DNA of 64,000 nt from Alcanivorax sp. 24 (GTDB lineage Bacteria > Pseudomonadota > Gammaproteobacteria > Pseudomonadales > Alcanivoracaceae), in the NCBI RefSeq assembly GCF_004360225.1, contig NZ_SNUA01000004.1, positions 248,001 to 312,000 of the forward strand, read 5' to 3'. The first letter of the stretch is position 1. The number at the start of each line of letters is the position of its first letter. The notes beneath the pieces were generated by a model. The model ran no database searches, was not told where the DNA came from, and saw only the letters and a list, made by a program, of their open reading frames with translations. Made by a program: the position numbers and the translations under genes. Of this stretch, positions 34,870 to 46,288 are shown one piece after another.

Positions 34870-35940
34870 ATGCGAGACCAGCTTGCGCGCCTGGCATTGG
34901 CCAAGGCGTTCGATCCCGCTTCCATGCACCTCGGTGAGGCCCTGCGTCGTTACCCCATCGCCGAAACCCCTCTGACCCGCTATGGCGAGGCCTTGCCCGG
35001 GCGTTTGCCGAATGCGGGCGAACGCCGGCGCTGGCTGGCGGCCCCGGAGTCCCTTGAAGCGCTGTGGCGGCCGCTGGCCAGCCAGGGGTGGCGTTGGCTG
35101 GCCTTGGGGGACGAGGATTATCCTCCACTGCTGGCGGATCTGCCGGACGCGCCGGGGGTGCTGGCGGTAATGGGCGAGGTGACCGCGCTGGCGCGTCCCC
35201 AGATCGCCCTGGTCGGCGCCCGCGGCGCCTCCGCCGAAGGGGAAGCCAATGCCTTTCGTTTCGGACGTTGTCTGGCCGGGGCGGGATTCGCCGTCACCAG
35301 CGGGCTGGCCCTGGGCGTGGACGGCGCCGCTCACCGTGGCGCGCTGGCGGCCCCGGGGATCACCCTGGCGGTGCTGGGGCATGGCCCCGGCAAGCTTTAC
35401 CCGCCACGTCATTGCCGGCTGGCCGGGGACATCGTCGCCGCTGGCGGTGCCCTGGTCAGCGAATTCGCCCCGGGGCGGCCGCCTTCCCGGCGCTCTTTCC
35501 CGCAACGCAATCGCCTTATTAGCGGCCTGAGTCTGGGCGTCGTGGTGGTGGAGGCGGCGCTGCGCAGCGGCTCCCTGATCACCGCCCGCTGTGCCGCTGA
35601 ACAGGGGCGGGAAGTATTCGCCATCCCCGGTTCCATTCATAACCCGCTCAGCAAGGGCTGCCATAAGCTGCTGCGCGAGGGCGCCAACTGGCTGGAATGT
35701 GTGGATGATGTGCTGGCGGCCTTCGAGGACTTTCATCGCACGGTGGCGCACAGCCCGTCACTGAGTGAACCGCCGTCGCCGTTGCCGCGGTACTTCATCG
35801 GCGGCGTGAATACCCTGGATCAGCTATGCGAACGCTCCGGCCTGGCGCTGCCGGAGCTGACCGCCGCCTTGCTGGAGCTGGAGCGGGAGGGGTATATCGA
35901 ACGGGTCGGCGGCGGCTATGTGAGCCGCCCGCAGGGTTGA
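34870..35940 (+). CDS. dprA: DNA-processing protein DprA (Smf)
   Basis: This 356-aa protein has a central Rossmann-like fold that binds single-stranded DNA and loads RecA during natural transformation. Motifs include [42 protein letters not shown] and the [12 protein letters not shown] region. A C-terminal winged helix ([33 protein letters not shown]) is typical of the family. AGGGAGGTG gives a strong SD. Its presence does not by itself show competence. Confidence 0.94.
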   Translation: MRDQLARLALAKAFDPASMHLGEALRRYPIAETPLTRYGEALPGRLPNAGERRRWLAAPESLEALWRPLASQGWRWLALGDEDYPPLLADLPDAPGVLAVMGEVTALARPQIALVGARGASAEGEANAFRFGRCLAGAGFAVTSGLALGVDGAAHRGALAAPGITLAVLGHGPGKLYPPRHCRLAGDIVAAGGALVSEFAPGRPPSRRSFPQRNRLISGLSLGVVVVEAALRSGSLITARCAAEQGREVFAIPGSIHNPLSKGCHKLLREGANWLECVDDVLAAFEDFHRTVAHSPSLSEPPSPLPRYFIGGVNTLDQLCERSGLALPELTAALLELEREGYIERVGGGYVSRPQG

Positions 35941-36055
35941 CCCGCCGGGGTGGCCAGGCGGCGAACCGTCCGGTGCTGGCGGGATGGACGCTACAACGGG
36001 TATCCTACGTGCCGACCGGAGAGGCTCTCCCCATTCGTCCCAACGCGCTTTTCAC

Positions 36056-38361
<2,306 letters not shown>

Positions 38362-38365
<4 letters not shown>

Positions 38366-39345
38366 TTCGGATGCGGAATTGGATCCTCGGTGCCGGCCTT
38401 TCCTTCGCTGGCGTATGTGGTGCGGATACCCTCGGTTTTTCGTGGGATAACGACCTGTTCGTCGGTTTGGACAAGAACTACACCAATGGCCTGCGTATCA
38501 GCTGGGTTGGCGATGGTCATGGCAAATGCGATGACAATGGCGGAGCGACCTGCGCGGTGGCGCGGGCTCTGGATCCGCTGCCGGGAGTGTCAGCGGCGGA
38601 TGAGCGCCATGCTCTCACCGTCAGCCTGGAACAGATCATGGTGACGCCCGACGATATTGAGCGTGCCACGCCGGATTACAGTGATGTGCCCTATGTGGGC
38701 TACAGCAATCTGGAACTGGGCCTGTTCAGTTGGGACACCCATAATCTGTACGGCTACGGTATCAGAGGTGGCGTGGTGGGCCCGGACTCCGGCGCGGAGG
38801 AAAGCCAGAAGATCGTCCACAAGATCACCGGCTCCACCCGGCCAAGAGGGTGGGACAATCAGCTCGGTCCGGATCTCATTGGAGGGGTCTATTTTTTGCA
38901 CGCCCACCGCTTCCTCAAGCGGGAATACGATAGCGGCTATCAACTGGAGCTGGGCGGCGCCTGGGGCGTTGACGTCAATAATTTCGACGGTAATGCGCAG
39001 ACCGGAGGGTTCATCCGTTTCGGCCGCAATCTGCCCGGCAATTTCATTCCGGATTATGCGGGTATCGGCACCGCCGGCTCCCTGGTGGGGCTGTTCGATA
39101 ACCCCGGGTTCGGCTGGGAGCTGTTTCTGGGCTCATCCGTGCAATACAACGGTTATTCCTATATCGAGCGCAAGGGCGAGGATTACAATATCGACAAGGA
39201 AGATTGGACCGTCACCATGATCGGAGGGGTGGGTGTCCGCAATGATCGTTTCAGCTTCACCATGACCTTGCAGCACTCTACCTCGCCGATCCGCGACAGC
39301 GATCCGATCAGCTTCGGTAATATGTCGTTCATGTGGGCGATTTGA
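38362..39345 (+). CDS. lpxR: LpxR-family lipid A 3'-O-deacylase (DUF2219)
   Basis: This 327-aa outer-membrane beta-barrel has a signal peptide (about 1-20, ending FAGVCGA). The family block [26 protein letters not shown] holds the conserved Asn/Asp calcium-site residues. LpxR removes the 3'-acyloxyacyl group from lipid A and lowers endotoxin activity. It is coupled to aroE by an ATGA overlap, which looks incidental. The 3' end meets a REP-like palindrome. The family is secure; activity in this host is not shown. Confidence 0.88.
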
Positions 39346-39415
39346 TTCGCAGCCAAGGCAGCTTCCCACAGCGGCTCCGTGGCTCCCTCTGTGGGAAACT
39401 GCCTTGGCTGCGAAT
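39345..39415. repeat. REP-like element, 26-bp inverted repeat
   Basis: Arm 39345-39370 pairs with 39390-39415 with one mismatch in 26 (core CTTCCCACAG). It lies between convergent genes (lpxR-like and carbonic anhydrase), as in the 27405 copy. Confidence 0.92.
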
Positions 39416-39444
39416 TGTGGGACCGCGATCCCTCCCCGACAAAT

Positions 39445-39978
39445 TCACTCCTGTGCCCGATACTGGTCCTTCAGCTTCACGTAATTCCCCGCCACGTAGG
39501 GCAGAAACGCCAGTTCCTCCTCGGTGAGCCGGCGCGCCGGTCTGGCCGGGCTGCCCCGGTACAGCCAGCCGCTTTCCAGGCGTTTGCCCGGGCTCACCAG
39601 GGTGCCGGCGGCGATCATCACGTCGTCTTCCACCACCGCGCCGTCCATGATCATCGCCTGCATGCCCACCATGACCCGGTTGCCCACGGTGCAGCCATGC
39701 AACATGGCCTGGTGGCCAAGAGTGACATCGTCGCCGATGGTCAGCGGAAAGCCGTCCGGGTTGAAACGGGAGGCGTGGGTAATGTGCAGCACGGCGTTGT
39801 CCTGAACGCTGGTGCGGGCGCCAATGCGGATACGGTGCATATCGCCGCGCACCACCGCCCCCGGCCAGATCGAACAGTCCTCGCCCAGGGTTACATCACC
39901 GATCACGGTGGCGGCGGGGTCCACATATACCCGTTCGCTCAGTTGCGGTACCTTGTCTTCGAAGCGACGAATCCCCAT
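39445..39978 (-). CDS. Gamma carbonic anhydrase family protein (YrdA-like)
   Basis: This protein of 177 aa is a left-handed beta-helix with hexapeptide repeats, e.g. PAATVIGDVTLGEDCSIWPGAVVRGDMHRIRIGARTSVQDNAVLH. Zinc-binding histidines are seen in LHITHA, TLGHQAMLHGC. It is a trimeric gamma-carbonic-anhydrase-like protein; many such bacterial proteins have unknown activity. The ATG at 39978 has GGAGAAAGAG upstream. An open frame to 40563 runs antisense through prlC and is discounted. Confidence 0.92.
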   Translation of the reverse strand: MGIRRFEDKVPQLSERVYVDPAATVIGDVTLGEDCSIWPGAVVRGDMHRIRIGARTSVQDNAVLHITHASRFNPDGFPLTIGDDVTLGHQAMLHGCTVGNRVMVGMQAMIMDGAVVEDDVMIAAGTLVSPGKRLESGWLYRGSPARPARRLTEEELAFLPYVAGNYVKLKDQYRAQE

Positions 39979-40023
39979 CTCTTTCTCCCAATCAGGTGAA
40001 TGCCGTTTATAACGAGAGGCCCC

Positions 40024-42057
40024 ATGAGTCACAACCCGTTGATCGACTACCCGGATCTGCCCCCCTTTTCCGAGATCCGTCCCGAGCATGTCAAACCGGC
40101 GGTGGAGCAGCTGATCGCGGATGGCCGTCAGCGAATCGAGTCGGTGCTGAAAACCGGTGACGTGGGTTATCAGGCGCTGGTGGCCGCCCTCGACGAGGAA
40201 GACGACCGTCTCGGCAAGGCTTTCGGGCCGGTGGGGCATCTCAACGCCGTTGCTCAGAACGAGGCCCTGCGTGAAGCCTATAACGCCTGCCTGCCGCTGC
40301 TCAGCGAATACGGTACCGAGGTGGGCCAGAACAGCGCCTTGTTCGCGGCCTACCAGGCGCTTCACGACAGCGCGGAGTTCGCCACCCTCAGCGAGGCCCA
40401 GCGCAAGGACATTGATAATACCCTGCGTGATTTCCGTCTTTCCGGCGTCGCCCTCGGAGAGGAAGACAAACGCCGTTATATGGAAAACGCCAAGCGTCTT
40501 TCCGAACTCACTACACAGTATGAAAACCAGCTTCTGGACGCCACCCAGAACTGGAAAAAACACGTTACCGATGAACAGGAACTGGACGGCCTGCCGGAAA
40601 CCGCGCTGGCGGGTACCGCCGATCGTGCCAGGGCCGAAGAACTGGACGGCTGGCTGTTAACTCTGGATTTTCCGGTCTACCTGGCGGTAATGAGCCATGC
40701 CCGCAACCGCGCCTTGCGTGAAGAAATGTACAGAGCGTTCACCACGCGTGCCTCCGATCAAGGACCGGATGCTGGCCGTTTCGACAATGGCCCTGTCATG
40801 GACGAGATTCTGGCGCTGCGTGATGCTCAGGCGAAACTGCTGGGTTTCGAGAGCTATGCGGAGAAATCGCTGGCCACCAAGATGGCCCGCAACGTTGATG
40901 AAGTGATCACCTTCCTGCACGACCTGGCGCGCAAAGCCCGGCCGCAGGCAGAGAAGGAATTGCGGGAATTACGGGACTTCGCCGCCGAGCAGGGCGCCAC
41001 GGATCTGCAACCCTGGGATATCGGTTTCTGGAGCGAGCGTTTGCGGGAAGCCCGTTACGACCTCTCCGACGAGGCGCTTCGCCCCTGGTTCCCGGCGGAA
41101 AAAGTCATCGATGGCATGTTCGCCGTGGTCGGCAAGCTGTTCGGAATTCGTTTCCGCCAGCGTGATGACGTGGACACTTGGCATCCGGATGTCCGTTTCT
41201 TCGAGCTGGTGGACGACGATGACGGTGTCCGCGCCGCTTTCTACCTGGACATGTACGCGCGCACCGGCAAACGTGGCGGCGCCTGGATGGATGACGCCCG
41301 TATCCGCCGTCGTCGGCTGGATGGTTCCGTGCAAACTCCGGTCGCTTACCTGACCTGTAATTTCGCGCCGCCGGCGGGCGGCAAACCGGGTTTGTTAACT
41401 CATGACGAGGTGGTGACGCTGTTCCATGAGTTCGGCCATGGTCTGCACCACATGCTCACCGAGCAGGAAGTGTCCGGGATTTCCGGCATTAACGGCGTTG
41501 CCTGGGACGCGGTGGAGCTGCCCAGCCAGTTCCTGGAAAACTGGTGCTGGACCGAGGAAGGTCTGGCAATGATCTCCGGCCATTACGAAACCGGCGAACC
41601 GCTGCCCAAAGCGATGCTGGACAAGATGCTGGCGGCGAAGAATTTCCAAAGTGCCATGGCCATGATGCGACAGCTGGAATTCTCCCTGTTCGACATGCGT
41701 CTGCACGCGGAATACACACCGGAACTGAATATTCAGAATGTACTGGACGAAGTTCGTGATGAAGTGGCGGTGATCCAGCCGCCGGCGTTCAACCGTTTCC
41801 AGAACGGGTTCTCACACATCTTCGCCGGCGGCTACGCCGCGGGTTACTACAGCTACAAATGGGCGGAAGTGCTTTCCAGCGATGCCTATTCGCGATTCGA
41901 GGAAGAAGGCACATTCAATGAGGAAACTGGCCGTGCATTCCGTGACAACATTCTTGCGTTGGGCGGCAGCCGGGAACCGATGGAACTGTTCAAGGCATTC
42001 CGTGGCCGCGAACCGAGCGTGGAACCGCTGTTGCGGCACAGCGGTATCGACGTATAG
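40024..42057 (+). CDS. prlC: Oligopeptidase A (M3 metallopeptidase)
   Basis: This 677-aa cytosolic zinc oligopeptidase degrades signal peptides and other peptides. The zinc motif HEFGHGLHH begins at H468, with the following ELPSQFLENW typical of M3A. The N-terminus PLIDYPDLPPFSEIRPEHVKPAV matches the family. Its length equals that of E. coli OpdA. GAGG precedes the ATG at 40024. Confidence 0.96.
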   Translation: MSHNPLIDYPDLPPFSEIRPEHVKPAVEQLIADGRQRIESVLKTGDVGYQALVAALDEEDDRLGKAFGPVGHLNAVAQNEALREAYNACLPLLSEYGTEVGQNSALFAAYQALHDSAEFATLSEAQRKDIDNTLRDFRLSGVALGEEDKRRYMENAKRLSELTTQYENQLLDATQNWKKHVTDEQELDGLPETALAGTADRARAEELDGWLLTLDFPVYLAVMSHARNRALREEMYRAFTTRASDQGPDAGRFDNGPVMDEILALRDAQAKLLGFESYAEKSLATKMARNVDEVITFLHDLARKARPQAEKELRELRDFAAEQGATDLQPWDIGFWSERLREARYDLSDEALRPWFPAEKVIDGMFAVVGKLFGIRFRQRDDVDTWHPDVRFFELVDDDDGVRAAFYLDMYARTGKRGGAWMDDARIRRRRLDGSVQTPVAYLTCNFAPPAGGKPGLLTHDEVVTLFHEFGHGLHHMLTEQEVSGISGINGVAWDAVELPSQFLENWCWTEEGLAMISGHYETGEPLPKAMLDKMLAAKNFQSAMAMMRQLEFSLFDMRLHAEYTPELNIQNVLDEVRDEVAVIQPPAFNRFQNGFSHIFAGGYAAGYYSYKWAEVLSSDAYSRFEEEGTFNEETGRAFRDNILALGGSREPMELFKAFRGREPSVEPLLRHSGIDV

Positions 42058-42090
42058 ATAGTCAGGAAATCGCGGCTCCTTAGTGATACT

Positions 42091-42118
42091 GCTGTGGGAA
42101 ACTGCCTTGGCAGTGAAT
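42091..42118. repeat. REP-like half-element
   Basis: GCTGTGGGAAACTGCCTTGG then CAGTGAAT is a single arm of the repeat family found at 39345 and elsewhere. It lies between prlC and the YheV-like gene, which share strand and may be co-transcribed. Confidence 0.75.
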
Positions 42119-42193
42119 GGTCGTGTAGACGTGTCACTGTGTTATGACCACGGTATGGCCCTGCAATCTGAAAATTGTCCAGCGAGTAAAATT

Positions 42194-42388
42194 ATGAAAC
42201 GTCAATTTATCGCCGGCGCCACCTGTCCGGAATGCGGAAAAATGGACAAGATCCAGCGCGTCATCGATGGTGACAAGCAGTGGATGGAATGCGTCGCCTG
42301 TGGTCTGGTGCGTGATCTGGACGCGGAACCACAAGCGACGGACGCGAATGTGCAGAAGGTGGACCTGCGCCCACCCGGGAAGCATTAG
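42194..42388 (+). CDS. YheV family putative zinc ribbon protein
   Basis: This 64-aa protein has two CxxC knuckles, ATCPECGKMD and ECVACGLVRD, consistent with one bound zinc. The family is conserved and uncharacterised, and commonly follows prlC. The ATG at 42194 starts the homology (MKRQFIAGATCPECG); no strong SD is seen. The stop overlaps the 3' end of the convergent TonB receptor gene by 4 bases. Confidence 0.85.
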   Translation: MKRQFIAGATCPECGKMDKIQRVIDGDKQWMECVACGLVRDLDAEPQATDANVQKVDLRPPGKH

Positions 42389-44496
42389 AAGTTCAGACGA
42401 TAACCCACGGTCAGAGTGCGCCCCCGGCCCGTGAAATAGCGATCATTATTAACCAGCGCGCTTTGCGAATAATAGGTGACGTACTGCTTGTTCAGTAGAT
42501 TGGAAAGCGCCACGCTGAGTTGCCCTTTGGGTAATTGATAGCCGATAGCCGCGTCAACCAGGAGGAAGCCGTCAAAGTCTTCGTCCTCGCCGTCGAAGTT
42601 CTTGTCGAAAGCGTAGTTGGCCTGCACGATGGAAGTCAGCTTGGGTGACCAGCGTGCCGACCAACTGGTGATCAGGCGGTCGGGAGCCACATTCAGGCCG
42701 TTCAGTCGGGCGTCCAGCGAGCCGTCATCATTGCTGTCGTAACGGCCGCGCATATGGGAATAGGACAGCTTGCCGCTATGATTTGGTGTGAACTGGTACC
42801 CGAGAGTGCCCTCGATGCCGTCGATCTTCGTTTTCTCCCGCCGCATCACGAACGCATCGTTTTCCAATTCCACGCGGGTACCGAAATCCGATGAGGAAAC
42901 GTAATAACTCACCTCGGCATTGAATGGACCGTCCTGATAACGAACACCGCCTTCCACGTTATCGGTGACGATCGGGCGCAGGTTCTGGAAGTCTTCCACT
43001 GACCGGCCAGGGTCCTGAATGCCTCTCAGAACGCGACCCACATCGGGAAGCGCGAACCCTTCCGAGTAGCTGGCGAACAGGCTCCAGTTATCCCGCGGCG
43101 CCCAGACCAATCCCACGTTATACAGAGTGTCATTGAAGCTGGGGTCGCCGCCTTCAACATACACACCATTATTGGCGGCCACGGTGTGATAGCCGTCGAT
43201 CTTCAACTCCGCATATTCATAACGGGCGCCGGCGGAGAGCGTCAGGGAGTCAATGGGTTTGAGCTGAATCTGGATGAAGGGCGAGAGATCGGTGTACTCC
43301 ACTTCCGGCACGTAGGTGCGGTCGGTCAGCCACAGGAACTGCTCGGTATTATCAAACAGGGTGTCGAAGCCGCCGGTGAGTTTCAGCCGGCCATTCCAGA
43401 GGCCGTCCTTGGTCAGGGAAACCTTGGTGCCGTACTTGGTGGTTTCCGCCATGGTTTGGTCGTAAAGTCTGCCTGGAGCCGGGACGATGGCCGGGTCCTG
43501 AAAAGAATTGGAATCAGTGGCACCGAACAGCGACTCGTAGTCCTGATAAAACGCCAGAGCGCTGAACTGCATACCCGCCAGATCGTAGTGGTCGTAACTG
43601 AGGCCGGTGGTCCACACTTCGTTGTAAGGCGCGTCGCCTTCGGGGGTGCCACGAGTGGAGGTGGTCGGTACACCATCGTCCCGTTTTCCGGTAACGCTGA
43701 CGTACTCATTCAGGCCTTTGATCCGGTACCGGTTCACGCTCAACTGCAAACGCTGATTGTCATCCAGCCAGTAAGCCAGTTTCCCCATGGCGTCATAGGC
43801 GCGCGAATTCATCAGGTCACCCTGGGTGTTGTCCACCCCGATCAGGTGATTGTCGCCATCCAGGAACATGCCCTGTTCCTCGTAACCAAGGGCGAACAGA
43901 TAATCGACGTTGCCGGCGTTGCCGCTCACACCGTAATGGGTTTTATAGCTTAGCGTTTCCGATTTCATTTCGGAGGTGGGAGTGGAGACCTGTACGTCGA
44001 TGTTTTGATTCAGAGAGCCGGGTTCGGGTCTTTTGGTAATCAGGTTGATGACCCCACCGGTGGCGCCCAGGCCATTGGTGGCGTTGGCGCCCTGAATCAC
44101 CTCGATGCGCTCGACCATGGCGAAGTCGATGGTGTGCATTTCCCGCCCAGTGGGGCGCAGCGGATTGGATTGGGGAATACCATCGATCAGTACCAAAGGC
44201 GTGCGGCCACGCAGGGTCTCGCCGCTGCCGCTCATTTTCTGACGGCTGGGCGAGAACGAGGGCAGCAGGTTGCTCAGGATTTGGGAGGAATCGGAGGTGA
44301 TTCGGCGCTGTTCCTCGATCTCCTCTTTCTGGATGATCCGGACCACCTGGGGAGAGTCTTCTTGCGTGGTACCGGTTCGGGAGGCGGTGACAACCACGGG
44401 GTCGAGAACATGGTTCTGGGGCGGTTCGGCGGCATATACCGGGCATGCCAATACCAGCCCGATGGCCGATGCCGGCCAGAGCTGTCTGTGGTGCAT
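42385..44496 (-). CDS. TonB-dependent outer-membrane receptor (iron-regulated, siderophore type)
   Basis: This 703-aa receptor has a signal peptide (about 1-22, PVYAA), a TonB-box-like DPVVVTAS near residue 33, a plug domain (about 40-165 with [21 protein letters not shown] and [14 protein letters not shown]) and a 22-strand barrel ending TVGYRLNF with terminal phenylalanine. The architecture resembles siderophore receptors such as the IutA type; the ligand is not identified. A Fur-box-like site lies 80 bases upstream. No biosynthesis or ABC-importer genes are adjacent. Confidence 0.9.
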   Translation of the reverse strand: MHHRQLWPASAIGLVLACPVYAAEPPQNHVLDPVVVTASRTGTTQEDSPQVVRIIQKEEIEEQRRITSDSSQILSNLLPSFSPSRQKMSGSGETLRGRTPLVLIDGIPQSNPLRPTGREMHTIDFAMVERIEVIQGANATNGLGATGGVINLITKRPEPGSLNQNIDVQVSTPTSEMKSETLSYKTHYGVSGNAGNVDYLFALGYEEQGMFLDGDNHLIGVDNTQGDLMNSRAYDAMGKLAYWLDDNQRLQLSVNRYRIKGLNEYVSVTGKRDDGVPTTSTRGTPEGDAPYNEVWTTGLSYDHYDLAGMQFSALAFYQDYESLFGATDSNSFQDPAIVPAPGRLYDQTMAETTKYGTKVSLTKDGLWNGRLKLTGGFDTLFDNTEQFLWLTDRTYVPEVEYTDLSPFIQIQLKPIDSLTLSAGARYEYAELKIDGYHTVAANNGVYVEGGDPSFNDTLYNVGLVWAPRDNWSLFASYSEGFALPDVGRVLRGIQDPGRSVEDFQNLRPIVTDNVEGGVRYQDGPFNAEVSYYVSSSDFGTRVELENDAFVMRREKTKIDGIEGTLGYQFTPNHSGKLSYSHMRGRYDSNDDGSLDARLNGLNVAPDRLITSWSARWSPKLTSIVQANYAFDKNFDGEDEDFDGFLLVDAAIGYQLPKGQLSVALSNLLNKQYVTYYSQSALVNNDRYFTGRGRTLTVGYRLNF

Positions 44497-44575
44497 GGGG
44501 ATTCTCCCTTACCTCGAAAAACACGAAAGGACAACGAGACGTTCTTGGCCGGAAAGCTTGCCAGGAACATCAATC

Positions 44576-44594
44576 ACGAATGAAAACCATTATC
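44576..44594 (-). promoter_or_regulatory. Fur-box-like site upstream of the TonB receptor
   Basis: The 19 bases ending CATTATC match the Fur consensus GATAATGATAATCATTATC at 14 of 19 positions by my count. They lie about 80-98 bases before the receptor start. Iron repression is the expected effect. Confidence 0.6.
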
Positions 44595-44780
44595 ATATCA
44601 TGTAAGAAATGTAAGTCAATGAAGGGTGTTGGCATGCAGGGCGGACCGGCTGCCCTTGGTGAACAAAGACCTTGTCTTCGTAAAACAATGACACTAAGGC
44701 GTTACTTGACGGAGATAACGCTGGTCATGGAGAGCGGTCCTTATGTATATAAAAGCAACCCTCGTACAAAGGATTGTGTA

Positions 44781-45473
44781 ATGAACAAATACATAGCGGA
44801 ATGTTTTGGGACTTTCTGGCTCGTTCTTGGTGGTTGTGGCAGCGCGGTCCTGGCCGCCGCCTTCCCGGAACTGGGTATCGGTTTCGTGGGGGTGGCCTTG
44901 GCGTTCGGGCTTACCGTCCTGACCATGGCGTTTGCCATCGGGCACATCTCTGGCTGCCATCTGAACCCGGCGGTCTCGGTGGGATTGTGGGCCGGCGGAC
45001 GTTTCCCTGGTGGACAGGTGATCCCCTATATTCTGGCTCAGGTGATCGGGGCGGTCATCGCTGGCGGTGTGCTCTACCTGATCGCCTCTGGCAAGGCGGG
45101 CTTCGACGTGAGTGGCGGCTTCGCTTCCAACGGCTATGGCGAACACTCTCCCGGTGGCTACTCTCTAATGGCTGCCGCATTGACTGAAATGGTGATGACG
45201 GCAATGTTTCTGATCATCATCATGGGCTCGACCCATGGCAGTGCCCCGCAAGGCTTTGCCCCCATCGCCATTGGCCTGGGACTGACTCTGATCCACCTGA
45301 TCAGCATTCCTGTCACCAACACCTCGGTGAACCCGGCGCGCAGCACCGGAGTGGCACTCTATGTTGGAGACTGGGCCACCGCGCAACTGTGGCTGTTCTG
45401 GGTGGCGCCAATGGTGGGCGGGGTTTCGGGGGCGCTCATTTACCGTGCGCTGCTTACCAGAAATAATGAATAG
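44781..45473 (+). CDS. aqpZ: Aquaporin Z
   Basis: This 230-aa inner-membrane water channel with six helices has both NPA half-helices, HLNPAVS (N62) and SVNPARS (N184). The residues after the second NPA (ARS) and the GCH-LNP context are those of water-selective aquaporins rather than GlpF. The ATG at 44781 has AGGA upstream; the open frame to 44445 is not coding. It is divergent from the TonB receptor; the 44497-44780 gap holds the Fur box and no gene. Confidence 0.95.
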   Translation: MNKYIAECFGTFWLVLGGCGSAVLAAAFPELGIGFVGVALAFGLTVLTMAFAIGHISGCHLNPAVSVGLWAGGRFPGGQVIPYILAQVIGAVIAGGVLYLIASGKAGFDVSGGFASNGYGEHSPGGYSLMAAALTEMVMTAMFLIIIMGSTHGSAPQGFAPIAIGLGLTLIHLISIPVTNTSVNPARSTGVALYVGDWATAQLWLFWVAPMVGGVSGALIYRALLTRNNE

Positions 45474-45683
45474 AGAAATTAATATAAATCAATGTATTGA
45501 TATAAATTTCTAAAATGGGGCAATGGAGCTGATATTTATCCGTTTATCAGGGAAATGTAAAATATTCCGTGATTAGGTTTCCTCCGACATGCACTGTGCT
45601 AGCTTGGAAATGGGCATTGTTTTGTGATGCCCATCACAACGGCGCGATTATTCCAAAACGGGATTTTTAGAGGGAACTGAACG
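45474..45683. promoter_or_regulatory. AT-rich leader upstream of the fimbrial operon
   Basis: This gap is far richer in A+T than its surroundings and contains the dyad ATCAAT-GT-ATTGAT (45488-45501). Such AT-rich leaders before fimbrial operons are often bound by nucleoid silencers (H-NS/MvaT), but that is inference. A precise promoter is not evident. Confidence 0.5.
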
Positions 45684-46226
45684 ATGCGCACTTTCAAACT
45701 GGCTGTGTTGATGGCCTCAACACTTTCTACTTCCGTTGTCTTCGCCAATAGCGGCGAGGTGTATTTTAATGGGGTAGTTACGGACACCACCTGTACGGTG
45801 GGCGTGGCACAGAACGGTGTTCTGCAAGCCGACAACACCGTGACGCTGGCTCCGATCGCTACCGCCGACTTCGTTGCGGCGGACACACCATATTCGCCGG
45901 CTGCTTTTTCTTTGGTTGCCACCGATGCTGGCAGTGCGACCTGTGATCTCACCGGCCTTGGCGCTACGGTTCTATGGACTGGACAAGCCTATGCGGGACA
46001 CAACATTCTCGAAAATATCGCCACGGACCCCGCCGCTTCTGTCGGTGTGATGTTGCTGCAACAGGATGGCACCACGCCAGTGCAGATCAATGGGGCTTCG
46101 GTAGGCATTGTTGATGCCTCATCGGGTGAACTTCAGTTCAACGCCGCCTATGGCACAACGGATACGGCCACCGTGACAGCGGGGCATGTTCGTGCCGTGG
46201 CCAACTACTCGGTGGTATTCAACTAA
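45684..46226 (+). CDS. Major fimbrial subunit (type 1 pilin family)
   Basis: This 180-aa exported pilin has a signal peptide (about 1-21, VVFA). The mature protein begins NSGEVYFNGVVTDTTCTVG with the first pilin cysteine, has the second in SATCDLTG, and ends in the conserved YSVVFN with penultimate aromatic pattern. It would polymerise by donor-strand exchange after delivery by the chaperone. It is the first gene of a four-gene chaperone-usher operon with lower GC than the flanks. Confidence 0.88.
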   Translation: MRTFKLAVLMASTLSTSVVFANSGEVYFNGVVTDTTCTVGVAQNGVLQADNTVTLAPIATADFVAADTPYSPAAFSLVATDAGSATCDLTGLGATVLWTGQAYAGHNILENIATDPAASVGVMLLQQDGTTPVQINGASVGIVDASSGELQFNAAYGTTDTATVTAGHVRAVANYSVVFN

Positions 46227-46288
46227 GTACCGAACCGGAAGGGGGAATAGAGGTTCCCCGTCCCATCGTTTAACTGATCTGGTGCGCT

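Noticed and set aside
39979-40563. Upstream extension of the gamma carbonic anhydrase frame
   Set aside because: It is antisense to prlC; the protein family begins at MGIRRFEDKVP with a good SD at 39978.
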